Positions 54,465-63,514 are shown, counted from the first letter of the stretch. The stretch: 64,000 bases of DNA from Candidatus Poribacteria bacterium (GCA_022826805.1 JAJDUH010000012.1:43153-107152); one strand, 5' to 3'. Notes: a model not told the origin generated them from the letters alone. Program-made: numbers and translations.

Positions 54465-57400
54465 CTACACCACTGGTAATTTTTTTACAATTTCCCCCGT
54501 ATTCAAACTGACAGCAACAACACGCGCAATTAAGTCCACAATATACCGCGGTTGATCCGCACGGTTCGGATCGTTCACAATCCCACTTCGTTTGTCTGTT
54601 TTGACGCGATACTGATCCACGACCCACTCCAACGCAGAACGGTTGCCTAACCGATAGTCAAACGCTTCTGCAGGGATGCCATCCAGCGTCAAGTAGTCGT
54701 TATATTTCAGTTGCGTCTTGTCTTTGGACAATCGCATTTTCTCGACGCGCCAATCTATCGGCATACCGGGGGTTTCAATGTGTCTCAGTTTGTCGTATTT
54801 CGGCGCGGACTCATAATTGACGTGGAGGTCTGCTAAGGCTGTCCCTGCGTTAGCGAATCCCCAGAAGTCTTCGGTGAAAGGTATATGCGGCAGATCGCGC
54901 TTAAGGTTCGCCTGATATTTTTCACGGTAATTCGGATGGTGTAAAAGTCCATAGATATAGTGGAAGATGTCCCATTTGGTGATGGTGTCGTCGTTATAGT
55001 GAGTTTGGAATTCTGCCAATGCCCAATCGGTGATGTTCTCTTGGCGGTTGGTACCCTCTTCATCGTAGGTGTAGAAAGGGAAGCACTGAGAATCGCCAGT
55101 AAGATGAACATCTGTTAGGTGCTTTGTCATCAAACAATGAAACGACTTTTTACTTCCAAGAGCCGTGAGGCAAATTACCCTATTTTCCGTCTCTGTTTCC
55201 AGTATAGGGAAAATGGATGGAAAAACATATACACGTTCAATCAGCGTTCGGTCAAAATAGAGATATGATTTGGTAAAGGGGCGATAGAGAGATGTCCTAA
55301 CGTTTTCTTTGGAAAAATCGCTGATTTTTCCCCTTTGTAAATTCCGTTTCAGTGCTTCACTCCAACTAATCTTTGTGTGATCAGACACAACAAAATCGTC
55401 AAGATTTGCATTCCAATTTGTCCGTTGGGACCATCGCGCAACTTCTACATTATAGGTTTGGCTCATCTGCTGAACGTTTGCGTCAAGCCTGTTTCGATTG
55501 AAGTTGTAAACCCATGCGTCCCGGCTTGTGTTAATACCACGGCTATAATTTTTGAAGACTACATCAATTGCTGGGCCTTTTATTGCCTTTGTTTCCTTAG
55601 TTCCCATCGGAATAAAAGTGTCAAATTCCGGATGAAGTCCTTCTGTGAGCCATGTATGCTTGGCGTCAACCTTCGCCTTTTTCATCGGGACATTTGTATA
55701 GTCACTGAATTGCGTTAAAAGAGTCTGTTTCTCGCGGGCTTTTAGGTAGTCATCAACGGAATAGATCCATACCTCAGTAGGTTGAGATTTCGCGTCTGCT
55801 TTTTTGACGAAGAAACTAATCCCGACTCCAACCCGAATCTGATCATCAAAAACGTTTCCTCCTTCTTTTCGACGCCGTTCACCAGAAGTGCGTGCATTCC
55901 CTTTCAGATCAATATGATAAATTTTAGTGAAATCCTGTTCCAGATACTTCCGCATCCCATCAAACGCGATACCGTCGAGAAAACCGTTGTTCGTCACGAA
56001 AGCGACAACGCCTTCCGCTCCAACCCGCTTTGATGCCCACAACATTGCCTTCACATACGGATCTGAAAGCGCGTTTTTATTTCTCGCTTTTGAGTCTCTC
56101 GAATATGTCTCACGCACCAAAGTGTCCATCGTCTCATACTTCCGATTTCTGTTGTTGTCGTTCTCATTGACCTGACCGACGTTGTAAGGCGGGTTGCCGA
56201 TAACGACAAACATATCCGCAGCTTTCTGTCGCTCCACCCGCTCCGTGTTTTCCCGCGTGAAGAGTTGCGTCTGGCGTTCCTCAAGGAGCTCGAAAGTATC
56301 CGCAAGCGTAATGCCCTCAAACGGTTGATACGCTCTTGTACGTTGAAAGAATTCATGCTCAATATTTAGACTTGCAATGTAGTAGGGCAGCAACAAAATC
56401 TCGTTGCAGTGCAGCTCATTTTTATACTTTTCCTCCAACGTTGCACCTTGGATATCCTGCATCAGTCGGACGATAAAGTTCCCTGTGCCGACAAACGCAA
56501 TGATGTGGACCCCGGTATCTGACAGCGATCGGTTGAACTCGTTCTTTAAGATCTGTTCAACGCTGTTCACCATGAAATCGACGATCGGCTGCGGTGTGTA
56601 GACAATGCCATGTGTATCTGCGACCTCTACAGAGAAGCCTTGAAAAAACTGTTCATAGACGGTGTTGAGGAAGTGCTGCTTTTGGGAGAAGTCTTTGCAG
56701 AGGGTTGCGGCGTTCTCAATAGCGGTATAGAATGGGTTCAGCGGTTTGAGAAATTCGTCACGACTAAAGGCGTTCTGGATGAGTACCTCAATAACATTTT
56801 CAATCTCGCGTGCGATGATATTTCGGCGAGTGAAATCGGGGTTGTCGAAGATTGTCCGAAAAATGCGCTCTGTTAGCAGATGTTGGATAAGCATCTCCTC
56901 AACCGCAGCTGCAGAGAGGTTCGGATTGATCGCAGCGCGACACTGTTCGTAAAAGTCCGTAAAAGCCGCGACAAACCGCGAGTTCGTCTCATGCTGTTCC
57001 GCTATCAGCTCGGCAAGTCTCCTACCGAGCGCGGGAACCATTTCCTTGAATTCCGCGACGGCAGCGTGCCAATTTTCAAGCGCAGCGGGAGGCGCAGCGA
57101 ATAGGTATTGCAGTGCATCAATCAGACGGGATGGGTCAGTGATGTCTACATCAAAAACCATTTCTCCATTTTGATAGAGGATACCGCGCTGCGGGTTCTG
57201 AAACAGGATATTATCGAACGGATAGCCGGCATCCCGTTTCTGCTCTACGGCTCTGCGGAGATTATCGTCCATATCCTTCGCTTCCCAGTAGGCGAAGGGG
57301 AGCCCATAAGCGTCGAGTATCACACCATCGATGACAATACGGTTGCCCGCTGGGGTACGCATGGGATATTGGGGAATGAGGGTAGCATCCGCCTGCTTTG

Positions 57401-57536
57401 CACAGGCTTCAAGTAGAAAGGCAAAGGGATTACTGACCGCGCCTTCGTGTGTGATGTTGTGCTTACCGTATTGTTGCAATGTAGCGTAGTAATTGCGTAT
57501 GGCTTTATGAGTAGGTTTGAGATTCAGTTGCGGCAT
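54465..57536 (-). CDS. single-chain restriction-modification enzyme (nuclease-methylase-specificity; type ISP/IIG-like, no helicase)
   Basis: 1023 residues. N-terminal nuclease: D70 in VIDGVILD and E85-A-K87 in YWEAKD form a PD-(D/E)xK site of the kind in type ISP enzymes. Residues ~150-300 are a helical connector. Methylase: YTPQPIVDFM (313-322), motif I GTGNF (350-354) and motif IV NPPY (448-451), the amino-N6-adenine class. The C-terminal ~450 residues look like a target-recognition domain. Type ISP proteins usually carry a ~500-residue SF2 helicase between nuclease and methylase; no such motifs are present, so this is closer to type IIG. It lies 12 bases after hicA on the same strand. Confidence 0.85.
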   Translation of the reverse strand: MPQLNLKPTHKAIRNYYATLQQYGKHNITHEGAVSNPFAFLLEACAKQADATLIPQYPMRTPAGNRIVIDGVILDAYGLPFAYWEAKDMDDNLRRAVEQKRDAGYPFDNILFQNPQRGILYQNGEMVFDVDITDPSRLIDALQYLFAAPPAALENWHAAVAEFKEMVPALGRRLAELIAEQHETNSRFVAAFTDFYEQCRAAINPNLSAAAVEEMLIQHLLTERIFRTIFDNPDFTRRNIIAREIENVIEVLIQNAFSRDEFLKPLNPFYTAIENAATLCKDFSQKQHFLNTVYEQFFQGFSVEVADTHGIVYTPQPIVDFMVNSVEQILKNEFNRSLSDTGVHIIAFVGTGNFIVRLMQDIQGATLEEKYKNELHCNEILLLPYYIASLNIEHEFFQRTRAYQPFEGITLADTFELLEERQTQLFTRENTERVERQKAADMFVVIGNPPYNVGQVNENDNNRNRKYETMDTLVRETYSRDSKARNKNALSDPYVKAMLWASKRVGAEGVVAFVTNNGFLDGIAFDGMRKYLEQDFTKIYHIDLKGNARTSGERRRKEGGNVFDDQIRVGVGISFFVKKADAKSQPTEVWIYSVDDYLKAREKQTLLTQFSDYTNVPMKKAKVDAKHTWLTEGLHPEFDTFIPMGTKETKAIKGPAIDVVFKNYSRGINTSRDAWVYNFNRNRLDANVQQMSQTYNVEVARWSQRTNWNANLDDFVVSDHTKISWSEALKRNLQRGKISDFSKENVRTSLYRPFTKSYLYFDRTLIERVYVFPSIFPILETETENRVICLTALGSKKSFHCLMTKHLTDVHLTGDSQCFPFYTYDEEGTNRQENITDWALAEFQTHYNDDTITKWDIFHYIYGLLHHPNYREKYQANLKRDLPHIPFTEDFWGFANAGTALADLHVNYESAPKYDKLRHIETPGMPIDWRVEKMRLSKDKTQLKYNDYLTLDGIPAEAFDYRLGNRSALEWVVDQYRVKTDKRSGIVNDPNRADQPRYIVDLIARVVAVSLNTGEIVKKLPVV

Positions 57537-57548
57537 GCTGATATGATA

Positions 57549-57743
57549 CTAAAGTTTGGACAATTGGTGTTGGGTGTGGGTTGAACTTTCAAGAGTTTGT
57601 AAGGGATCTTTAAGTTCTCTATGGCGGGGAACTGGCTGAGAAACGCGCGTCTTTGGATTTTGATACCAATCATGTTTCGCACCATGACGAATGAGCACAT
57701 ATCCTATCTTCTTCAACTCACGAATTACGTCTCGTCTCTTCAT
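57549..57743 (-). CDS. hicA: HicA-type mRNA interferase toxin
   Basis: 64 residues from an ATG that overlaps the hicB stop (ATGA). KRRDVIRELKKIGYVLIRHGAKHDWYQNP and VPRHRELKDPL match HicA, including the catalytic histidine in the G-x-K/N-H segment (HGAKHDW). The usual end (about 10 residues after RE-I/L-KD) is replaced by a polar tail (SSTHTQHQLSKL). Another frame nearby reads PYKLLK, so a small C-terminal frameshift is possible. It would cleave mRNA when not held by HicB. Confidence 0.85.
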   Translation of the reverse strand: MKRRDVIRELKKIGYVLIRHGAKHDWYQNPKTRVSQPVPRHRELKDPLQTLESSTHTQHQLSKL

Positions 57744-57931
57744 GCAATCTGTAATTCTGCAACCTTTCTGACACATGGAATAGTGCCGCTTGTGAGTTCC
57801 ATGTAAATGTCAAGAAGATTTTCCTCTAATTCCGCTAATGTTTCACCCTCCGTCCAATAATCGGGGTATGTCTCAAGGTAGCCAAGAAACATGTCCTCAT
57901 CTTGCCAGTAAATGTACTTTTGCGTTTTCAT
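57740..57931 (-). CDS. hicB: HicB-type antitoxin
   Basis: 63 residues from the ATG at MKTQKYIYWQ; the nine upstream codons lack a ribosome site. FLGYLETYPDYWTEGETLAELEENLLDIYMEL is the partial RNase H-like HicB fold that binds HicA. There is no added helix-turn-helix or ribbon-helix-helix DNA-binding domain, so autoregulation, if any, must be indirect. Order hicB-hicA with a four-base overlap ensures antitoxin first. Confidence 0.85.
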   Translation of the reverse strand: MKTQKYIYWQDEDMFLGYLETYPDYWTEGETLAELEENLLDIYMELTSGTIPCVRKVAELQIA

Positions 57932-58004
57932 AGATAACCTCAAATTATACCAACCCAATAGGGAGTGAACCTATCCAGACATTTATCCTTGTGTGTTGAT
58001 TGTA

Positions 58005-58033
58005 ATTATACCACTCAAATTGCCATAAATCAA
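58005..58033 (-). promoter_or_regulatory. sigma70-type promoter of hicBA and the restriction gene
   Basis: Minus strand: TTGATT, 17 bases, TATAAT, about 75 bases before the hicB ATG. No other promoter was seen between hicB and the restriction gene. Confidence 0.75.
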
Positions 58034-58187
58034 GGTCTATTTTCAAAAAAATAAGGCGATTTCGTTTAATTTTGATCTTCCGCCTAAGCACTCTTCGCTG
58101 TAGGAGCGAGTGTTTTTGCGAATCAGAATCAACGGTATTCAGGTTCTCCTTATAGGTATTCAGAATCAGAATCAAAATCAACGGTAT

Positions 58188-58321
58188 GAATGTCTTATGG
58201 GCATTCACCGGGTATGAAGTGCTTATGCACTTCAGAATCAACGGTATGAATGCCTTAGGGCATTCACCGGGGTATAAAGCCTATAAAGGCTTTACCGGGG
58301 TATGAATGCCGTGTAGCATTC
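58188..58321 (+). repeat. tandem array of five small hairpins with covarying arms
   Basis: Five hairpins in 134 bases: GAATGTC/GGCATTC (58188-58206), GAAGTGC/GCACTTC (58216-58233), GAATGCC/GGCATTC (58248-58265), TAAAGCC/GGCTTTA (58275-58294) and GAATGC/GCATTC (58304-58321). They are joined by short linkers such as ACCGGGGTAT or AGAATCAACGGTAT. Arms vary between units while remaining complementary. Further AATCAGAATC and GTATTCAG copies lie just upstream (58121-58187). No coding potential seen. Confidence 0.8.
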
Positions 58322-58806
58322 CCCGGGGTGTTTCTTCATGCTCGCGATGTGTACTGCCATCGGAACTTTGGGGCACTCTCTAAACCAAGATTGTGGTATA
58401 ATAAGGTGAGTTTGATAAATAATTCAAACGTTGCTATGAAAACTATGAATCACGACTCCGATAGTGCTGAGATACACTTCGCTCAAAGCCTCAGAGAAGT
58501 GATAGGTGTATAGACATAACATAGAACACCGAATCCGCGAAATCTGGGTAATCCGCGAAAATCCGCGATTCAGACGAAAAAACCCTGAAAATTCTATAAC
58601 CTTGATTTTGACAATTAACAAATTTTGACACACTCCTCCTTAGGAAAATAGGTTTGCAATGAAGGCGAAAAACGTGATAGAATAACATTAATCGTAGTGT
58701 TGCTTATCATCTTCTTCATTTTCAAAACTCCATGCTTTAGCTTGGAGATGTAGAAAATGCAGAGCCATTCAATTGTCGGTTTTTTGAGTATTTTCGCGAA
58801 AGCATC
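58322..58806. other. noncoding accessory stretch
   Basis: No credible gene. It contains ATCCGCGAAA-type repeats (~58533-58570) and, at 58100-58110 and 58820-58840, inverted copies of a ~20-base segment around CTCCTACAGCGAAGAGT. The open frames in it are short and lack ribosome sites. Confidence 0.4.
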
Positions 58807-58828
58807 GCGAGCCGGAGCTCGCTCCTAC
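58807..58828 (-). repeat. REP-like GTAG palindrome
   Basis: Minus strand: GTAG, GA, arms GCGAGC/GCTCGC, loop TCCG. The neighbouring GAAGAGTC also occurs beside the 14.4 kb copies (14399-14406), which ties the two sites together. Confidence 0.65.
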
Positions 58829-58901
58829 AGCGAAGAGTCTTCAAGTAGAAAATCGGAATTATGAGAGAATTGAATGCCTCTGGTAGAAAATGTCTTTTCT
58901 A

Positions 58902-58930
58902 TTGACATTTTTTGTAGGTGCTGCTATACT
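58902..58930 (+). promoter_or_regulatory. sigma70-type promoter of tnpB
   Basis: TTGACA, 17 bases, TATACT, about 90 bases before the tnpB ATG. Confidence 0.75.
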
Positions 58931-58960
58931 ATCTATTGCATTGCTGGTAGGGAATTCCAG

Positions 58961-58983
58961 CGTGTCGCAAGACACGTCCCTAC
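58961..58983 (-). repeat. REP-like palindrome in the tnpB leader
   Basis: Minus strand: GTAG, GGA, arms CGTGTC/GACACG, loop TTGC. Flanked by ATTCCAG (58954-58960) and CTGGAAT (58992-58998) as an outer inverted repeat. It may be part of the left end of the transposable element. Confidence 0.5.
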
Positions 58984-59022
58984 CGCAACCGACTGGAATC
59001 GGGAGCAATGCAGGAGTGAGCA

Positions 59023-60156
59023 ATGCGCACCTACAAATACAAGATACAACACCAAGCTAATACGATGCGGCTTGGTAATCTGATAGATGATATGCATCAG
59101 GTTCATGAGTATTTCTTGAACTACCAGCGTCAACGCTATAAAGAGGAACTGCCATATGCAAACTACAATGCTATGGCGGCACACTTGACTGAACTCAAGC
59201 GAACTACGCATCCACACTACAATATGCTGCCAAGTCAAGCCATCCAAATGGAACTTAAGCGTATTGATGCAGCCTATCAAAGATTCTTTGACTGGACGAA
59301 AACTCGCAAAGGAAACCCTAAAGTCGGTCGACCGCATATTAAACCCAAGCACAAGTTCAAATCTTTCACCTTTCCCGGCGAGTCGGGATGGAAAATTGAA
59401 AACAATCGCATTTCTATCACTTTTCGCAAATACAAGAATGGCAAATGGAAGCGCGATCCCATATGGTTTACATTCTTCAAACATCGTGACTGGATAGGAA
59501 AAATCTGCCGCATTACTATCAAGCGCGACACCTGTGGAGCCTATTGGCTGTGCATTACGACAGATGCGTCTGATACCACAGATTTGCCCCAAACAGGTCA
59601 GAGTGTTGGGTGTGACTTCGGTATGAAAGACGCTTTCTTGACACTTAGCACAAGCGAGAAAATACAATCTCCTCAGTTTCTCAAGCGTGATATAGCCAAA
59701 CTTCGGTCTTTGAACAAGTCGCTTGCCCGTAAGCAAAAAGGTTCTGGTAATTGGTGGCGTGCCGTGCGTGCGCTTGCCCGTTTCTATCGGGACCTTCAGA
59801 ACAGGCGTGCCGATTGGCAGTGGAAACTCGCACACAGACTTGTGACCGAGTTTGATACCATAGCAATTGAAGACTTGAACATTAACGCTATGAAGCGTCT
59901 CTGGGGTCGGAAGATCTCTGACCTCGCGTTCAGTGCTTTTGTTGCTAAACTTTCCCACAAGTGTGTTAAACATAATAGAGAACTCCGAACTGCTGGTCGT
60001 TGGACTGCCACTACAAAACCTTGTTCTAAGTGCGGTCATAGCTCCGAAAGTCTTTCGCTTGCTGATAGAGTTTGGACGTGTTCTCATTGCGATACGACTC
60101 ATGATCGCGATGTCAATGCCGCCATTAATATATTGCGGTTCTCCGCGCCGGCTTAG
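59023..60156 (+). CDS. tnpB: TnpB RNA-guided endonuclease (IS200/IS605-type OrfB)
   Basis: 377 residues with AGGAG seven bases before the ATG. The RuvC active site is complete: D198 in GCDFGMKD, E283 in AIEDLNI, D363 in DRDVNAAIN. A zinc ribbon has C334, C337, C353 and C356 (CSKC, CSHC). TnpB cuts DNA matching a guide carried by an omega RNA made from the element right end and so helps the element persist. No tnpA is nearby, so this is a TnpB-only element that depends on a transposase elsewhere. It lies directly upstream of glnE. Confidence 0.93.
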   Translation: MRTYKYKIQHQANTMRLGNLIDDMHQVHEYFLNYQRQRYKEELPYANYNAMAAHLTELKRTTHPHYNMLPSQAIQMELKRIDAAYQRFFDWTKTRKGNPKVGRPHIKPKHKFKSFTFPGESGWKIENNRISITFRKYKNGKWKRDPIWFTFFKHRDWIGKICRITIKRDTCGAYWLCITTDASDTTDLPQTGQSVGCDFGMKDAFLTLSTSEKIQSPQFLKRDIAKLRSLNKSLARKQKGSGNWWRAVRALARFYRDLQNRRADWQWKLAHRLVTEFDTIAIEDLNINAMKRLWGRKISDLAFSAFVAKLSHKCVKHNRELRTAGRWTATTKPCSKCGHSSESLSLADRVWTCSHCDTTHDRDVNAAINILRFSAPA

Positions 60157-60245
60157 CGGTGCCTGTGGAGTAGGCGTAAGTCCAATCCTCACGATTGGCA
60201 ATCTACGATGAAGCACAAGCCTCAGCATTTATGCTGTGGGTACTA
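60157..60245 (+). ncRNA. TnpB element right end/omega RNA scaffold
   Basis: After the tnpB stop come two hairpins, CCAATC-CTCAC-GATTGG (~60181-60197) and CAGCAT-TT-ATGCTG (~60223-60236), separated by GAAGCACAAGCCT. This order is typical of IS605-type right ends, whose transcript is the omega RNA scaffold (which also includes the 3' part of tnpB). The guide should be the bases just past the boundary at about 60242, inside the glnE leader. Ends are approximate. Confidence 0.6.
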
Positions 60246-60262
60246 TGACGGAGGAAAAAGTG

Positions 60263-63200
60263 ATGAATTACACCGAATTACCGCTTCCACAACGTCAGAA
60301 AGAAGAAATTCATCGGATTTTATCCAATGCTTCCAATAGAGCCGGTAGCATAGACAGCGAATCTATATTGCGAAGCCTACAAGCACTCGCCACTGACGAT
60401 GCAGATACCCAAGCCTGCTTTTCAGATATCGTCATCCGCTTGTTAGAAACTTCCATAGACTCACCGAATCCTGAAGCCGCCTTAAATCATTTCTCACGCT
60501 TTGCACAGATAGCCCTTAATCGTACAGCGATCTATCAACTGCTACGTGACGCCCCGTTTCTCATACGTGCCGTTATCCTAACTTTTGGTGCCTCTATCTA
60601 TTTGTCTGAAATCCTAATTCGCAATTCTGAATACTTTTATGACATCATTGATACAAATGTAACAGGCATACAAAAAACTTCCGAGATAATGTATCAGGAA
60701 CTCGCGCAATCAATTTCTCGGTTCGCTTCAGTCGAGCAGAAACTCCGCATCCTGCGGCGATACAAGCGGCGAGAGACACTCCGTATCGGGATACGCGATC
60801 TTCTCAAAATAGCAGATGTCGAAACAACGACGCTGGAGTTGAGTAATTTGGCTGAAGCAGCGTTACAACATTGCTACGAAATTGGGCGCGACCAGATAAT
60901 GAAACCGAAATTCGGCACACCACTCACTGAAGAGGGCGACGCGCCCTGCCGTTTCGCCGTCATTGGGATGGGGAAATTAGGTGGCTATGAACTCAACTTT
61001 AGTTCCGACATCGACCTTATGTTTGTGTATTCAGACGAGGCAAGCACTGATATGGGGAGTGAGAATAGCGAATATTTCTCACGTCTCTGCGAATTCATAA
61101 TCAAGGCAATGAGTGAGATAACATCAGATGGTTACGTTTTCCGGGTTGACATCCGTTTGCGTCCTGAAAGTAGCGCAGGTGTTATTATCCGGTCTATGGA
61201 GAGTTACGAAAGCTACTATGAAGGATGGGGCGATCTGTGGGAACGTCAGGCTTTGATTAAGGCGCGCCCTGTCGCTGGAGATATGGCGTTTGGCGATGAG
61301 TTCATCCGTATGATTCAGCCATTTGTCTATCAACGCTACTTAGATGGTGTAACACTCAGCGAAATAAAGGCAGACATCCGACGCACCAAAGCGCGAATAG
61401 AGGGGCGACTCGTCGGTGAAGGCGCGAATCTTGAAAAGCATGTGAAATTAGGTCCTGGCGGTATTCGAGATATTGAATTCACCGTCCAATGTCTCCAGAT
61501 GATCCACGGTGCCAAGCGAAAATCGTTATGTTCACACAACACATTAGAAACGCTCGCTGCGTTGAAGGAAAACGCACTGCTCAATCCGAAAGATGCGGAC
61601 ACCCTCATGACTGCCTACAAGTTTTTACGCACCGTTGAGAATGGCATTCAAATTGAAGCCGATCAGCAGCGTTACTCTGTTCCAGAGGGAGAAGCTGAAG
61701 AACGCGAGCTCGCCCGGCGCATCGGTTACCAACACACTCCAGAAGTCGATGCCCTCGTGCTATTTCGGAAAGACTATCGCACACACACCGAACAGGTGCG
61801 CGCTATTTTTCAGAAAATCACCACAACTTCAATCGAATCTGAAGGCGAGATTGACATTGCCGTTCTGCTTTCCGAAGAGGATCCGGAGCAGCTGGAGAAT
61901 CTCCTGAGAGCGTTCCGTTTTGAAAATGTGAGAGAGGCACAGCGTCTGCTAAAACAACTCGCGAACGGTGGCGACGGCGTCCAATTCTCGCCAGGTGTCA
62001 GACGTACCTTCTTTAAACTCGCACCGACGCTTCTAAAAGTTTTACGCGATTCTCCAAATCCAGACATGGCACTCCGTTACCTCTCAGCGTTTACAGATAG
62101 AGTTGGTGCGCGAAGCAGCTACTACACAATGTTTGCGGAAAAACCGTCAACGCTTGAAGTCCTGACCCGTGTTTGTGGAAGTAGCCTATACCTCGCAGAT
62201 ATGCTCATCACAAGTCCTGAACTTTTCGATCTGTTGACGGTACCTACATTATTAGAACGTTCCAAGACGATCCTTGAGAAACAAGAAGAGGCGTTGCAAA
62301 TCGCTACACAGGCACCAGAGGAAAGAATGCTGTCCATGTTGCGGCGGTATAAAAACGACGAGATCTGGCGTGTCGCCTTACGGAATATCCTCGGTAACGC
62401 CACACTGCCGGACACGACGCAAGAACTCTCTGATTTAGCTGAGGCAATCTTGCAAGCCATCTATCCAGAGGTCGACGCAGAGATGCGCGAGGCACACGGT
62501 ACACCGCTCGCCTCAGATGGAACGCCAGCAACGTTCGCTATTATTGCAATGGGTAAGTTTGGCGGTCGCGAATTGAACTTCAGTTCGGATTTGGATGTTA
62601 TGTATGTCTACTCAGCAGTTGGTGAGACGACACAGGGTATGTCAAATTCGGACTACTTTTCAGCTGTGGGTTTAGAGTTAGTGAAACGGCTTGCTGGAAA
62701 TCAAGGAATGGGCATCTACGAAATTGATCTGCGGCTCCGTCCACACGGGACAGGGGGAGCAATTGCACTGCCGTTAGTGGGGTATCAGAATTACTACGAC
62801 AACACTGCGGAAGTTTGGGAACGTCAGGCGTTGACGCGAGGCCGCGTTGTTGCTGGAGATATAGAACAACTCGGAAACAAATTCATGGAAATCGCCCACG
62901 CTTTCTGTTATGCGGATCCCTTGACATCTGAGGAGATCGCCGAGATTGTGCATACACGCCAACGGAAAGAGGCACAAGCAACTCGGCGGCCCTCCACGCG
63001 TCGCGGACGCCGGATTAAAACACAGATTCCTGCTGCCAATGTTAAATCAGGATACGGTGGACTTGTGGACATTGAATTTGTTGTGCAAACCCTCCAATTG
63101 GTGCATGGCGGCGAAGAACCCTCTGTCCGTATGCAAAACACACCGCTCGCGATTGACATGTTGCACAAGATCGGTGTGTTGACCAAATCACAACGCGATG

Positions 63201-63430
63201 GATTGTCCGAGGCGTATCAATTTCTGAGAACTGTCGAAAATGCCTTACGGATTGTCCATGACCGAGCCTTAGATGCCTTACCGACAAATCGTCTGGAACT
63301 CACGCAACTGGCACGACGACTCGGATACACAGACACCGAAAACACATCTACAGCGGAGGCTTTTTTGCAGGATTATGGAAAGTGGACGGAGACAACTCGC
63401 TCACTTTTTAATCAAATCCTTGTCGATTAA
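60263..63430 (+). CDS. glnE: bifunctional glutamine synthetase adenylyltransferase/adenylyl-removing enzyme
   Basis: 1055 residues from an ATG with GGAGG eight bases upstream. Upstream in-frame GTG and ATG codons fall in or beside the transposon end. Two nucleotidyltransferase domains are seen: GMGKLGGYELNFSSDIDLMF with IRLRPESSAG, WERQALIKARPVAGD and GGIRDIEFTVQ; then AMGKFGGRELNFSSDLDVMY with DLRLRPHGTGG, WERQALTRGRVVAGD and GGLVDIEFVVQ. The N half removes and the C half adds AMP on glutamine synthetase in response to nitrogen state. Both active-site SD-x-D motifs are intact. At 1055 residues it is longer than E. coli GlnE (946). Confidence 0.95.
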   Translation: MNYTELPLPQRQKEEIHRILSNASNRAGSIDSESILRSLQALATDDADTQACFSDIVIRLLETSIDSPNPEAALNHFSRFAQIALNRTAIYQLLRDAPFLIRAVILTFGASIYLSEILIRNSEYFYDIIDTNVTGIQKTSEIMYQELAQSISRFASVEQKLRILRRYKRRETLRIGIRDLLKIADVETTTLELSNLAEAALQHCYEIGRDQIMKPKFGTPLTEEGDAPCRFAVIGMGKLGGYELNFSSDIDLMFVYSDEASTDMGSENSEYFSRLCEFIIKAMSEITSDGYVFRVDIRLRPESSAGVIIRSMESYESYYEGWGDLWERQALIKARPVAGDMAFGDEFIRMIQPFVYQRYLDGVTLSEIKADIRRTKARIEGRLVGEGANLEKHVKLGPGGIRDIEFTVQCLQMIHGAKRKSLCSHNTLETLAALKENALLNPKDADTLMTAYKFLRTVENGIQIEADQQRYSVPEGEAEERELARRIGYQHTPEVDALVLFRKDYRTHTEQVRAIFQKITTTSIESEGEIDIAVLLSEEDPEQLENLLRAFRFENVREAQRLLKQLANGGDGVQFSPGVRRTFFKLAPTLLKVLRDSPNPDMALRYLSAFTDRVGARSSYYTMFAEKPSTLEVLTRVCGSSLYLADMLITSPELFDLLTVPTLLERSKTILEKQEEALQIATQAPEERMLSMLRRYKNDEIWRVALRNILGNATLPDTTQELSDLAEAILQAIYPEVDAEMREAHGTPLASDGTPATFAIIAMGKFGGRELNFSSDLDVMYVYSAVGETTQGMSNSDYFSAVGLELVKRLAGNQGMGIYEIDLRLRPHGTGGAIALPLVGYQNYYDNTAEVWERQALTRGRVVAGDIEQLGNKFMEIAHAFCYADPLTSEEIAEIVHTRQRKEAQATRRPSTRRGRRIKTQIPAANVKSGYGGLVDIEFVVQTLQLVHGGEEPSVRMQNTPLAIDMLHKIGVLTKSQRDGLSEAYQFLRTVENALRIVHDRALDALPTNRLELTQLARRLGYTDTENTSTAEAFLQDYGKWTETTRSLFNQILVD

Positions 63431-63514
63431 ACAACACCTATCAAACACATCTATGTGGCAAACTACCCGCCAAACCAGACTTACCCATTAGATTCAAACA
63501 CACCCAAGGCTATT

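Noticed and set aside
54465..57536. Reading the methylase as a BREX PglX protein
   Set aside because: It has its own nuclease motif and no other BREX genes are near; type ISP/IIG fits better.
58121..58321. Possible CRISPR array
   Set aside because: Units are palindromes of uneven spacing with varying arms; there are no constant 25-40 base repeats with unique spacers and no cas genes.
58328..58513. 61-codon plus-strand frame
   Set aside because: It begins in the hairpin array, lacks a ribosome site and matches no family; a decayed fragment cannot be excluded.
58933..60228. 431-codon open frame on the minus strand
   Set aside because: It lies wholly antisense to tnpB, which has intact catalytic residues; the antisense product shows no domain.
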